NCBI GenBank assembly: GCA_001799285.1
Contig: MGTD01000048.1
Location: forward strand, 1 to 58,980
DNA from: Deltaproteobacteria bacterium RIFOXYD12_FULL_56_24
GTDB lineage: Bacteria > Desulfobacterota > Desulfobulbia > Desulfobulbales > Desulfurivibrionaceae
Reading direction: 5' to 3'
DNA: 58,980 bases
Shown: positions 1 to 7,727 of the stretch, one piece after another
Layout: each line of letters begins with the position of its first letter
Position numbering within the stretch: the first letter of the stretch is position 1
The notes under the pieces: generated by a model
Database searches by the model: none
What the model was told of the DNA's origin: nothing
What the model saw: only the letters and a program-made list of their open reading frames with translations
Translations under genes and position numbers: made by a program

Positions 1-38
1 GTTCGTGCAACCGAAGAGCGGAGGATCGAGGGATTGCC

Positions 39-617
39 ATGTCGCTAACCACCCCGGATACGATCAGGACGCTACAGAGGAAGCTGTATGCCAAGGCCAA
101 GCAAGAACCAGCCTATCGCTTTTATGCGCTCTACGACAAGATCAGCCGGGATCAGCTTCGAGGCCATAGAGAACGGAATCGGGATAGAAACGTTTCTGCG
201 GGAGTTGGCCCGTGATCTGCAAAACAAGACCTACCGAGCTCAGCCGGTGCGGCGCGTAATGATCCCCAAAGCGGGCGGCAGTCTGCGGCCGCTGGGAATT
301 CCGACGCTCCGGGACCGGGTAGCGCAAATGGCGGTGAAGCTCATCATCGAGCCGATCTTTGAAGCTGACTTCTGTACGAACTCGTACGGATTCCGACCGA
401 AGAAATCGGCCCACGATGCCGTGGACGACATCGCCAATACGCTATGGGCAAAATTCATGCGGAACAACGGATGCGTAAACATTTGATGAAACGCCACAAG
501 GTTAAAGACCGGTGGATCGGCGAAGGTCGATTCCCGAGTGTGGATCTGTACCGGCGTTACGGGCTATACAAAGTTCCAACAGCAGCGGGTTGGAAGTCAG
601 CGCATGCCTCGGCATGA
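39..617 (+). pseudogene. Group II intron reverse transcriptase/maturase, internally deleted
   Basis: Three pieces of a group II intron reverse transcriptase lie in two frames. The frame opening at ATG 39 encodes the usual N-terminus ([20 protein letters not shown]). Around 140-155 the homology moves to the frame of 88-486, which carries the RT0-RT1 blocks ([37 protein letters not shown]). After residue 120 of that frame the palm domain with its YxDD motif is missing. The reading then joins the extreme C-terminus in the frame of 471-617 (LYRRYGLYKVPTAAGWKSAH). About 25 codons are missing at the first junction and most of the enzyme at the second. The product cannot be active. The 5' part of the intron lies left of the window. 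Confidence 0.85.
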
Positions 618-625
618 AGAACATC

Positions 626-672
626 GGAAAGCCGTGTGCGGGAGAACCGCATGCACGGATTGATGGGGGGAG
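626..672 (+). ncRNA. Group II intron domain V (3' end of the intron remnant)
   Basis: A hairpin at 632-658 pairs CCGTGTGCGG with CCGCATGCACGG around a GAGAA loop and leaves a two-base TG bulge on the 3' strand. This is the expected shape of group II intron domain V, and it lies just after the maturase stop as usual. I could not place domain VI or the exact 3' splice site in 672-816, and I see no gene there. Confidence 0.75.
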
Positions 673-816
673 GTTGATGGACGACAGTGTTCGGCTGACA
701 CGTAGTAGCCGCGTGCGGCGAGGCGTTGATGAAAGTCTCCGGCAATGGTCTGATATCAGCTTCCTAACTCTACCCACTTATTCCACTAACCGGGAGAGTG
801 GCACGTAATCAAGTTT

Positions 817-1941
817 TTACTTGAACAATTGCAGGTAGGCGTCAAATACATACATTTTACCTCGCTTGCCGCCGGTGATTTCTTTCAGTATCCCGAACTG
901 CTCCAAGTCGGCAACCAGTTTGTACGCGGACGCAGGAGATATGTCCGCCACCGCGCCTGTTTTGGCGGCGTCAATCATGGGGTGTTGATATAAATAACGA
1001 AGAACCTTTTGGGCATTGGCTGTTCTGCTTCCCAGTGTCTGTATCTGGCCATCCACCTGCTTTTGCAGTTTGAGGATGTTGTCAAAAGTCGCAATGCTGC
1101 TTTTTGCAGTTTCGATAACGCCCACCAGAAAAAACTTGAACCATTGCAGCAGGTCATTTTTTTCTCTCACCCGCATAAGATTATCGTAATAATGCGTACG
1201 GTTACGTTCGAAGAAGTCTGACAGGTACAACACCGGCTGTTTCAATATCCCTTTGTTGACCAAGTATAAGGTGATCAGCAACCGCCCCACCCGGCCATTG
1301 CCGTCCAGGAAAGGATGGATGGTTTCAAACTGGTAATGCACCAAGGCAATTTTTAATAGTTCAGGGAAATACTGGGTATCGTTGTGGGCAAACAGCTCAA
1401 TATCGCTCATCAGTTCGTCGATGGCGGTATGCACAGGCGGCACAAAAACAGCATCGTTGATGGTTGCCCCGCCAATCCAGTTCTGGCTGTGTCTGAATGC
1501 GCCCGGCTGCTTGTGTTTGCCGCGCACACCTTGCAGCAGGGTTTTATGGGTTTCGCGCATCAGTCGGGCGGAAAAAGGCAATTCTTTTAACCGTGCAACC
1601 GCCTCGTTCATTGCCGCCACGTAGTTTTGCACCTCTTCCCAGTCATCCCTTTTATCCAAGGCGACATCTTCCCTTTCGAGAAGCGCATCCTCCATGTTCG
1701 TCTGTGTGCCTTCAATTTTGCTGGATTGGGTGGCTTCCTTCAGTACATGCATACGGATGAACAGGTCGATGTTGGGGATGTAGTCCGAATACATGTCCAG
1801 CCTGCCCAGTTCCCGATCCGCCTGCCCAAGTAGCTGGATCAACGCCATGTTGTCCAGCACCCAGGCGCGGTTGATTGGCTTGGGCTGAAAACTCTGGTAA
1901 TGGTCTTGCTGAACATAGAGGCCAGATTGGAAGTTTCTCAT
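817..1941 (-). CDS. Fic family protein (AMP-transferase) with C-terminal winged helix
   Basis: 374 aa. The Fic core motif HPFLDGNGRVGR is intact at residues 209-220, with H209 the catalytic histidine. An N-terminal SSKIEG segment (73-78) matches the inhibitory helix motif S/TxxxE(G/N), with E77 the residue expected to block productive ATP binding, so this is an autoinhibited class II Fic enzyme. Residues about 305-374 form a winged-helix DNA-binding domain, as in many stand-alone Fic proteins. Family knowledge: such enzymes transfer AMP from ATP to hydroxyl side chains of target proteins; the target here is unknown. It is monocistronic. The 5' region carries two copies of a long palindrome, which suggests that the winged helix regulates its own gene. 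Confidence 0.92.
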   Translation of the reverse strand: MRNFQSGLYVQQDHYQSFQPKPINRAWVLDNMALIQLLGQADRELGRLDMYSDYIPNIDLFIRMHVLKEATQSSKIEGTQTNMEDALLEREDVALDKRDDWEEVQNYVAAMNEAVARLKELPFSARLMRETHKTLLQGVRGKHKQPGAFRHSQNWIGGATINDAVFVPPVHTAIDELMSDIELFAHNDTQYFPELLKIALVHYQFETIHPFLDGNGRVGRLLITLYLVNKGILKQPVLYLSDFFERNRTHYYDNLMRVREKNDLLQWFKFFLVGVIETAKSSIATFDNILKLQKQVDGQIQTLGSRTANAQKVLRYLYQHPMIDAAKTGAVADISPASAYKLVADLEQFGILKEITGGKRGKMYVFDAYLQLFK

Positions 1942-1963
1942 TGGTGCGGGCTCATCGTGGAAT

Positions 1964-2032
1964 TAAAATAACCGTATTTGTTATTTTATATTTTAAGATA
2001 AAACTAAAATAATGCAAAGTGTTATTTTAGTT
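1964..2032 (-). promoter_or_regulatory. Tandem operator upstream of the Fic gene
   Basis: Two copies of TAAAATAA-N9-TTATTTTA occur at 1964-1988 and 2005-2029. The second extends to 11-bp perfect arms (2002-2032). Centres are 41 bp apart, about four helical turns, and the first copy begins 23 bp upstream of the Fic start codon. The identical arm sequence and spacer length are seen directly. Binding by the Fic winged-helix domain is inference. Confidence 0.6.
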
Positions 2033-2123
2033 GCTGGAGAATCTGGCCGTACACTGGGTGGTGGGATTTGGCACAAGGAGCACGCTTGGATTTAGGCCGG
2101 GATACCGGGGATGGCGTCAAATG

Positions 2124-2160
2124 AAAAAAGGGAATCAACCGCACGCGGTTGATTCCCTTT
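2124..2160 (-). terminator. Rho-independent terminator after tRNA-Glu
   Basis: Perfect 14-bp stem (2127-2140 with 2147-2160) and a 6-nt loop. On the minus strand it is followed by a run of T, just downstream of the tRNA-Glu 3' end. Confidence 0.9.
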
Positions 2161-2168
2161 AGAATTTC

Positions 2169-2246
2169 TGGCGTCCCCAACGAGATTTGAACTCGTGTCG
2201 CCGGCGTGAAAGGCCGGTGTCCTGGACCGGGCTAGACGATGGGGAC
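2169..2246 (-). tRNA. tRNA-Glu (anticodon TTC)
   Basis: Read on the minus strand, a full cloverleaf runs from GTCCCCATCG to the T arm GAGTTCAAATCTC and a 7-bp acceptor stem. The anticodon loop CTTTCAC gives TTC. The CCA end is encoded (complement at 2169-2171). It is the second gene of a tRNA-Lys/tRNA-Glu pair. Confidence 0.95.
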
Positions 2247-2264
2247 TAATATCCGTACAGAAAA

Positions 2265-2340
2265 TGGTGGGTCGTGCGCGACTTGAACGCGCGACTCTCT
2301 GCTTAAAAGGCAGATACTCTACCGACTGAGTTAACGACCC
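2265..2340 (-). tRNA. tRNA-Lys (anticodon TTT)
   Basis: Minus strand, 76 nt, acceptor GGGTCGT pairing with ACGACCC. The anticodon loop CTTTTAA gives TTT, the T arm is GCGTTCAAGTCGC, and CCA is encoded. It lies 18 nt upstream of tRNA-Glu and is probably cotranscribed with it. Confidence 0.95.
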
Positions 2341-2510
2341 AACCTGTAGGAAAAGGCACTTTTACAACAGTCGGTTTTCCGTGTCAAGTCTTTGCTGTCT
2401 TCTTTGCTCCTTTTTTTGCTCTGCCTTCTCCCTAGCTGGTCTGCCGGATAACCCCATGAGCTTGGGTAATTATTGTCGATTTTTGGCAGTGGTTTGGCCT
2501 CTTAAATAGC

Positions 2511-2539
2511 TTGTGACGTGGGCTAGGGTCTGCTATATC
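2511..2539 (+). promoter_or_regulatory. Probable sigma-70 promoter for the rdgC-like gene
   Basis: TTGTGA (2511-2516), 17-bp spacer, TATATC (2534-2539), about 80 bp upstream of the start codon at 2618. This is a consensus match only. The rest of 2341-2617 shows no gene. Confidence 0.4.
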
Positions 2540-2617
2540 TTTTGGCTTGTTGCAAAGTAAGATGTAGCCTCTGCGCCACGCAGGGCTTTTTTCCTGACTT
2601 TTTACAAAGGGTGCGCC

Positions 2618-3223
2618 ATGGGGTTGTTGGCCAGATCGGCAAGTTATGTCCGTTATGCGGTTCAGGGGGATCTGCCCGCGAATTTCTGGGAGTTCGCCGC
2701 CGAGCGGATCGCCCGCCATTGTTTCCGGGATATTGACGAGAGTTACGAAGAACGCTCCGTGGGCTGGGTTTCGGTACTCAATATGTTCGACAGCGAGTTC
2801 GCCTATGCCTCCTTTGCGGCGGCGGACCATGTTGTCCTTTCCCTGCGGGTGGACGAGCGGCGGGTCTCGCCCAAGGTGCTCAACAAGTTTTGCCTAAAGG
2901 AGGAGGAGCGGCTCAAGAAGGCGCGGCAGATCCCCAAGCTGGCCCGGGCCCACCGGGTGGAGATCAAGGAGAGCGTCCGGTTGATGCTGGTGAAAAAGGT
3001 TCCGCCGAGCCCGGCGGTTTATGATCTCTGCTGGAATCTGGCCGAGGGGACGGTTTTGTTTTTTTCCACCAGCCAGAAGGCCCAGGAGCTGCTGGAGGAG
3101 TTTTTCAAGGAGACCTTTGATCTCAGCCTGATGCTGCAGGTACCCTATCTCACCGCCGAGCACCTGCTCGACGCCCCCGGCCGCGAGGCCCTGGCCGACA
3201 TCACCCCCGCCATCTTCATTTAA
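2618..3223 (+). CDS. rdgC: RdgC-like recombination-associated protein
   Basis: 201 aa. The sequence reads like the short RdgC-like proteins of delta-proteobacteria: an N-terminal YVRYAVQGDLPANFWEF segment, then EERSVGWVSVLNMFD, the pattern LSLRVDERRVSPKVL, and a C-terminal AEGTVLFFSTSQKAQELLEEF block. Classical RdgC (about 300 aa) forms a ring around double-stranded DNA and restrains RecA; this shorter form lacks part of it, so the same activity is only inferred. A more downstream ATG is possible, but the conserved N-terminal block supports 2618. It is followed after 20 nt by a gene that appears to be its partner. Confidence 0.7.
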   Translation: MGLLARSASYVRYAVQGDLPANFWEFAAERIARHCFRDIDESYEERSVGWVSVLNMFDSEFAYASFAAADHVVLSLRVDERRVSPKVLNKFCLKEEERLKKARQIPKLARAHRVEIKESVRLMLVKKVPPSPAVYDLCWNLAEGTVLFFSTSQKAQELLEEFFKETFDLSLMLQVPYLTAEHLLDAPGREALADITPAIFI

Positions 3224-3243
3224 TTCCCAGAGGCCTTACGCAT

Positions 3244-3792
3244 ATGGATTTAGTTGATCTCATTGACGAAAAACGATTTGTGGGCCAGGAATTTCTCACC
3301 TGGCTCTGGTTCAAAAGCGAAGAGCGGGGGGGGACTATTTTTCTCCCCGAGGCCGGTGAGGATATCCAGCTGGTCTTTGAAAAGCACATGCTGCTGGAGT
3401 ACGGCGAAGGCGAGAACCGCGAGAAGCTGATCTGCCGGGGGCTGATGACCGAACTCCAGGAAGCGCGCACCGGCCTGGCCATGGGCAAGAAGCTGGAGCA
3501 GGCGAGGATCCTGCTGACCAGGGGGGAGTATGAATGGAATCTTTCCTTCAAGGCCACCCTCATGGAGTTCCGCAATGTGAAGCCGCCCAAAACCATGGGC
3601 TCCGCCGAAGAGGGCAACGACCCGGAGGCGGTGGAAGGCAGGCTGCTTGAGCATCTCAGCCTGCATGAGATGGTGGTGCGAACCGTGGATCAGCTTTTTC
3701 GGATGTTTCTTGAGTTGAGGATCGGCTCCGCCTGGGAGCAGGAACTGACCCGGATTCAGGCCTGGGTGCGGAAAGGAAAAGAGACCCACTGA
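3244..3792 (+). CDS. Conserved hypothetical protein downstream of the rdgC-like gene
   Basis: 182 aa, soluble, no signal peptide or membrane span. It opens with an acidic segment (MDLVDLIDEKRFVGQEFLTW) and ends with an amphipathic C-terminal stretch (HEMVVRTVDQLFRMFLELRI). I recognise no catalytic motif. It starts 20 nt after the rdgC-like stop and ends 48 nt before gatB, so it is probably cotranscribed with the rdgC-like gene and may work with it. That link rests on position only. Confidence 0.75.
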   Translation: MDLVDLIDEKRFVGQEFLTWLWFKSEERGGTIFLPEAGEDIQLVFEKHMLLEYGEGENREKLICRGLMTELQEARTGLAMGKKLEQARILLTRGEYEWNLSFKATLMEFRNVKPPKTMGSAEEGNDPEAVEGRLLEHLSLHEMVVRTVDQLFRMFLELRIGSAWEQELTRIQAWVRKGKETH

Positions 3793-3840
3793 CCGGCGCG
3801 GTTGTTTCGCCGCCGGGCAAGGATAAATGGAGAGAAGACC

Positions 3841-5274
3841 ATGGAATTTGAAACCGTCATTGGCCTTGAGGTCCATGCCCAGCTCAAGACCAGGAGCAAG
3901 ATTTTCTGCGGCTGCTCCACCGCCTTCGGCAACCCCCCCAACACCAACACCTGTCCGGTCTGCCTCGGCATGCCCGGCGTTTTGCCGGTGCTGAACAAAA
4001 AGGTGGTGGAGTACGCGATGAAGATGGCCCTGGCCACCAACTGCGTCATCGGCCCGCTGAACCAGTTCGCCCGCAAGAATTATTTCTACCCCGACCTGCC
4101 CAAGGGTTATCAGATCTCCCAGTTTGACCTGCCCATCGCCGAGCACGGCTGGGTGGAGGTCGAGGCGGGAGGCCGGACGAGAAGGATCGGCCTCACCCGC
4201 ATCCACATGGAGGAGGACGCCGGCAAGCTCATCCACGACGAGCGTGAGCCGGTGAGTTATGTGGACCTCAACCGCACCGGCACCCCGCTCATCGAGATCG
4301 TCAGCGAACCGGATATCCGTTCGCCGGAGGAGGCCGCGGCTTATCTCAAGAAACTGCACGCCATCCTCCGCTATCTCGACATCTGCGACGGCAATATGCA
4401 GGAGGGCAGCTTTCGCTGCGACGCCAATATCTCGCTCAGGCCCGTGGGTCAGCAGGAGCTGGGTACCCGTACCGAACTCAAAAATATGAATTCCTTCAAG
4501 AACGTGCAGAAGGCGCTGGAGTTCGAGGTGCGCCGCCAGCGCGACCTGCTGCTGGACGGCGGCAAGATCATCCAGGAAACCCTGCTCTGGGATGCGGACC
4601 GCAACGTGACCAACGCCATGCGCTCCAAGGAGGAGGCCCACGATTACCGCTACTTCCCGGACCCGGATCTGGTGCCGGTGGTGATCGACGCTGCCTGGAT
4701 CGAGGCGATGCGCGCCACCCTGCCCGAGCTGCCCGATGCCCGGAAAAATCGCTTCACGGAACAACTGGGATTGTCGGACAACGACGCTTCGGTGCTTACC
4801 TCCTCCAAGGAGCTGGCCGATTATTTCGAAGCGGCCTTGGCTGGGTATCCAAACGGCAAAAAGCTCGGCAACTGGCTGATGACCGAGCTGATGCGGCTGA
4901 TGAAGGGCGAGGAGGCCATGGACATCAGCCAGTGCCCGGTTTCCCCAAAGAATCTGGCCAAGCTGTTGACCATGATCGACACCGGCACCATCAGCGGCAA
5001 GATCGCCAAGACCGTGTTCGAGGAGATGATGCTCTCCGGCAAGGATCCGGAGGCGGTGGTCCAGGAGAAGGGCTTGGTGCAGATGAGCGACCAGGGCGAG
5101 ATCATGGCCATGGTTAAAGAGATCATCGCGGCCAATCCTGAGCAGGCGCAGCAGTTTCGCGAGGGCAAGACCAAGGTCATGGGCTTTTTCGTGGGCCAGC
5201 TCATGAAACAGACCGGGGGCAAGGCCAATCCGGGGCTGGCCAACGAGTTGTTCAGCAAGGCGCTGGCGGAGTAG
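3841..5274 (+). CDS. gatB: Aspartyl/glutamyl-tRNA(Asn/Gln) amidotransferase subunit B
   Basis: 477 aa, the family's usual length. GatB is the kinase-like, tRNA-binding subunit of GatCAB, which converts Glu-tRNA(Gln) or Asp-tRNA(Asn) to the amidated form in the cytoplasm. Visible landmarks are the N-terminal [19 protein letters not shown], the cysteine pair in [11 protein letters not shown], the family signature [14 protein letters not shown], and the C-terminal YqeY-like tail ([16 protein letters not shown]). I place the start at ATG 3841, behind GGAGAGAAG, rather than at the upstream in-frame codon at 3802, which would add 13 unconserved residues. gatA and gatC are not adjacent. The stop codon abuts an inverted-repeat cassette. 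Confidence 0.96.
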   Translation: MEFETVIGLEVHAQLKTRSKIFCGCSTAFGNPPNTNTCPVCLGMPGVLPVLNKKVVEYAMKMALATNCVIGPLNQFARKNYFYPDLPKGYQISQFDLPIAEHGWVEVEAGGRTRRIGLTRIHMEEDAGKLIHDEREPVSYVDLNRTGTPLIEIVSEPDIRSPEEAAAYLKKLHAILRYLDICDGNMQEGSFRCDANISLRPVGQQELGTRTELKNMNSFKNVQKALEFEVRRQRDLLLDGGKIIQETLLWDADRNVTNAMRSKEEAHDYRYFPDPDLVPVVIDAAWIEAMRATLPELPDARKNRFTEQLGLSDNDASVLTSSKELADYFEAALAGYPNGKKLGNWLMTELMRLMKGEEAMDISQCPVSPKNLAKLLTMIDTGTISGKIAKTVFEEMMLSGKDPEAVVQEKGLVQMSDQGEIMAMVKEIIAANPEQAQQFREGKTKVMGFFVGQLMKQTGGKANPGLANELFSKALAE

Positions 5275-5275
5275 G

Positions 5276-5721
5276 TTTTTTGCCACGAAACCCACGAAAG
5301 GACACGAAAGTTTTGGGAGAAGAGATTGTAGAGAAGGATCTTGTCTATGCGATCAACGCTTGTGTGTTCGAGGTGTATCGTCAGCTTGGCCATGGGTTCC
5401 TGGAGAAAGTGTACGAGAATGCGCTGGTAAGGGAGTTTCAGGCCAGGGAGATTGCCGTGGAAGCGCAGGTCCCCTTTTCCGTGAGATATAAGGGGGCGAT
5501 TGTCGGGGAGTACTTTGCGGATCTGGTGGTTGCCGGCAGAGTAATCGTCGAGGTGAAAGCAATAGAGCGGCTTCATCCAGCCCATGAGGCGCAGATTCTG
5601 AACTATCTTAAGGCGACCGGCAAAAAGGTCGGCCTCCTGGTGAATTTCAACCATCCCAAGGCGACTATTAAACGGTTTGTCTTATAAATTTCGTGTCTTT
5701 CGTGGGTTTCGTGGCAAAAAA
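5276..5721 (+). repeat. Inverted repeats framing the GxxExxY gene
   Basis: The left arm (5276-5309) and right arm (5689-5721) are inverted copies built from CACGAA-type units and differ by a single base insertion. The left arm begins 2 nt after the gatB stop; the right arm ends 2 nt before the radC start codon. Both arms therefore fit exactly between the neighbouring coding regions and enclose only the GxxExxY gene. I see no target duplication. Confidence 0.75.
5280..5687 (+). CDS. GxxExxY protein (PD-(D/E)XK nuclease-like fold)
   Basis: 135 aa. The signature GHGFLEKVYENAL contains the G-x2-E-x2-Y motif that names the family. Further on are YFADLVVAGRVIVEVKA (a D...EVK pattern of the PD-(D/E)XK nuclease fold) and QILNYLKATGKKVGLLVNF. 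No activity is established for this family as far as I know. The first possible start, TTG 5280, lies inside the left inverted repeat, so the first ten codons would come from the repeat. TTG 5313 just after the arm is an equally good start and fits the family length better. The gene and its framing repeats look like one unit inserted between gatB and radC. Confidence 0.85.
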   Translation: MPRNPRKDTKVLGEEIVEKDLVYAINACVFEVYRQLGHGFLEKVYENALVREFQAREIAVEAQVPFSVRYKGAIVGEYFADLVVAGRVIVEVKAIERLHPAHEAQILNYLKATGKKVGLLVNFNHPKATIKRFVL

Positions 5722-5723
5722 TC

Positions 5724-6458
5724 ATGAATCAATCCGACTGGCAGAAAAAAGGCGATGGCCACCGGCAGCGGTTGCGGGACAGGTTTTTGGCCCAAGGGCT
5801 CGACGGCTTTACCGACGCCGAGGTGCTGGAGCTGCTTATCTCCATGGGCACCCCCCGCAAGGACTGCAAGGAGCCTGCCCGCCTCCTGCTCAAGCAGTTC
5901 AACAATCTGGCCCGCGCCTTGGATGCAAGCCAGTCCGAACTTGAACTGGTTGACGGCATCGGACCAAAGAATGCCTTTGCCCTGCGCTTTATCCAAGGGG
6001 TGGCCCGGCGCTACCTGCAACAAAGGCTGGTGGCCAAGGAATATCTTCGCTCCTCCCGCGAGGTGGGGGAGTATCTGGTTCACAGCATGCGTGGCCTCAA
6101 ACGCGAGGTGCTGACCGCAGTTTTTCTCGACTCATCTCTGGCTATCATCGCTACCCAACAGGTAGCGGAAGGCACTCTGGCCAGCAACACCGTGCATCCC
6201 CGGGAGTTGATCAAGCTGGCCCTGGAGCACCATGCCGCCTCGGTGGTCATCGCCCATAATCATCCCTCCGGCAGCCTGACCCCTTCGGCGGAGGATACCC
6301 GGCTCACCCGCCATCTCTTCATCGCCCTGGGTTTTGCCGGGATTCAGCTGCTGGATCATCTCATCGTCGGAGAGGGTGAGCAGCCTTTCAGTTTTGCCGA
6401 TCACGGCCTGCTGGAGGATATCCGGAGCCGGAGCCGGGCGCTGATTGCCGGCGAATGA
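5724..6458 (+). CDS. radC: RadC family JAB/MPN-domain protein
   Basis: 244 aa. An N-terminal helix-hairpin-helix-like region (residues about 10-90, with LVDGIGPKNAFALRF) is followed by the RadC JAB domain with the metal-binding signature HNHPSGSLTPSAED. Despite its name RadC has no proven DNA-repair role; the fold is that of a JAMM metalloprotease or deaminase-like enzyme. The ATG at 5724 lies 3 nt from the end of the upstream inverted repeat. The stop overlaps the hemW start by 4 nt (ATGA), indicating translational coupling. Confidence 0.93.
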   Translation: MNQSDWQKKGDGHRQRLRDRFLAQGLDGFTDAEVLELLISMGTPRKDCKEPARLLLKQFNNLARALDASQSELELVDGIGPKNAFALRFIQGVARRYLQQRLVAKEYLRSSREVGEYLVHSMRGLKREVLTAVFLDSSLAIIATQQVAEGTLASNTVHPRELIKLALEHHAASVVIAHNHPSGSLTPSAEDTRLTRHLFIALGFAGIQLLDHLIVGEGEQPFSFADHGLLEDIRSRSRALIAGE

Positions 6459-7639
6459 CGGGGCCCGAGAGCATGTCCACTGATTTTACCCCGACCAGCG
6501 GCGAAGAGCCGCCCAGCCTTTATCTTCACATCCCCTTCTGCCGGAGTCGATGCGCTTACTGCTCCTTTAATTCCTACGCTTGCCAAGCCCCTCCCGCGGC
6601 ATACCTCGCCGCCCTTGCCGGCCAGATCAGCCATTGGGCCGGGAAGAAGTGGTGCAGGGAGCGGCGCTTCGCCAGCCTGTTCATCGGCGGCGGCACCCCG
6701 ACTATCTACAAGGGCAGCGAACTGGCCGGGCTGGTCGGCCTGTGCCTGAAGTCGTTCAACTTCAGGGAAGATGCCGAGATTACGGTGGAGGCCAATCCGA
6801 ACACCGTAACCGTAGAGGCGTTGCTTGCCTTGCGCCGGGCCGGGGTCAATCGGTTGAGCCTCGGGGTGCAGGCCTTTTCCGACCGGCTGCTGGCCGGGCT
6901 TGGCCGAAGCCACACGGTGGCCGAGGCTCATGCCGCCATCGATGCTGCCCGGCGGGCAGGTTTTGCCAATATCAATCTGGATCTGATGTACGGCCTGCCC
7001 GGCCAAAGCGCGGCGGACTGGCGGGACACCCTGGCCAGTGCCCTTGCGCACAAACCGGGGCATCTGGCCTGCTACGAGCTGACCATCGAGGATGGGACCC
7101 CTTTTGCCCGGCTGGTGGAAAGGGGCGAACTCAGCTTGCCCGGCGAGGGGGAGGCCCTGGCCATGGTAGAGCTTACCCACGACCTTCTGGCCCGGGCCGG
7201 GTTAGGACGTTACGAGATCTCCAACTACGCCGCCCCGGGCCGGGAGTGCCGCCACAACCTCAATTACTGGCGCAACGGCGGTTATCTGGGGCTGGGGGCC
7301 GGGGCGGTCTCCTGCCTGTCCGGCTTCAGGTTCGGCACGGTGGCGGAGCCCGAAGAGTTTGCCGGGCTGGTCCAAAAAGGGGAACTTCCCCTGGCCGAAG
7401 GGGAATGCCTGCCCCTGGCGGCCCGCTTCCGGGAAAGCGTGGTCATGGGGCTCAGGCTCCTCGAAGGGGTTTCTTTTGCCCGGCTGCAACGCCAGTTTGG
7501 TTTGACGCCGGTGGGCTATTATGGGAAGATGCTGGAGGATTTGTGCCGACAGGGGCTGGTCGAGATTAGCCACGACAGGCTGCGCCTTACCAGGGCAGGT
7601 CTGCCCGTGGCCAACCAGGTGCTGGCCCGGCTTGTTTAG
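6455..7639 (+). CDS. hemW: HemW, radical SAM heme chaperone (CPO-like)
   Basis: 394 aa. The radical SAM cysteines are intact: HIPFCRSRCAYCSF gives C29-x3-C33-x2-C36. Downstream are FIGGGTPTIYKG, VEANPNTVT, SLGVQAFSDRLLAGLGR and NLDLMYGLPGQ, then the HemW pattern HNLNYWRNGGYLGLGAGA and a C-terminal winged-helix-like tail. HemW binds heme and SAM and delivers heme to membrane cytochromes; it is often misannotated as oxygen-independent coproporphyrinogen oxidase. ATG 6455 overlaps the radC stop; a second ATG at 6473 is possible. Confidence 0.93.
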   Translation: MTGPESMSTDFTPTSGEEPPSLYLHIPFCRSRCAYCSFNSYACQAPPAAYLAALAGQISHWAGKKWCRERRFASLFIGGGTPTIYKGSELAGLVGLCLKSFNFREDAEITVEANPNTVTVEALLALRRAGVNRLSLGVQAFSDRLLAGLGRSHTVAEAHAAIDAARRAGFANINLDLMYGLPGQSAADWRDTLASALAHKPGHLACYELTIEDGTPFARLVERGELSLPGEGEALAMVELTHDLLARAGLGRYEISNYAAPGRECRHNLNYWRNGGYLGLGAGAVSCLSGFRFGTVAEPEEFAGLVQKGELPLAEGECLPLAARFRESVVMGLRLLEGVSFARLQRQFGLTPVGYYGKMLEDLCRQGLVEISHDRLRLTRAGLPVANQVLARLV

Positions 7640-7645
7640 GGGCAA

Positions 7646-7712
7646 TGTGAAGTGCAGAGTGCAAAGTGCTGAGTGCTGTAGGCTGAGAGCTGACGGCTGA
7701 GTGCTGAGTCAT
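7646..7712. repeat. Short degenerate repeat tract (GTGCTGA-like units)
   Basis: The 88-nt gap between hemW and radA is largely made of imperfect 7-8 nt units such as AGTGCTG, GGCTGAG and GTGCTGAG. Similar low-complexity tracts occur at 16948-16990 and 21748-21787. No coding potential. Confidence 0.5.
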
Positions 7713-7727
7713 AGGGGAGTGTTGCTA

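Noticed and set aside
1-2340. Genomic island integrated at the tRNA pair, with intron remnant and fic as cargo
   Set aside because: No integrase and no direct repeat of a tRNA 3' end seen in the window.
3250-5295. 681-aa open frame on the minus strand opposite gatB
   Set aside because: Shadow of gatB in GC-rich DNA; low-complexity His/Leu/Gly-rich translation, no RBS and a real gene opposite.
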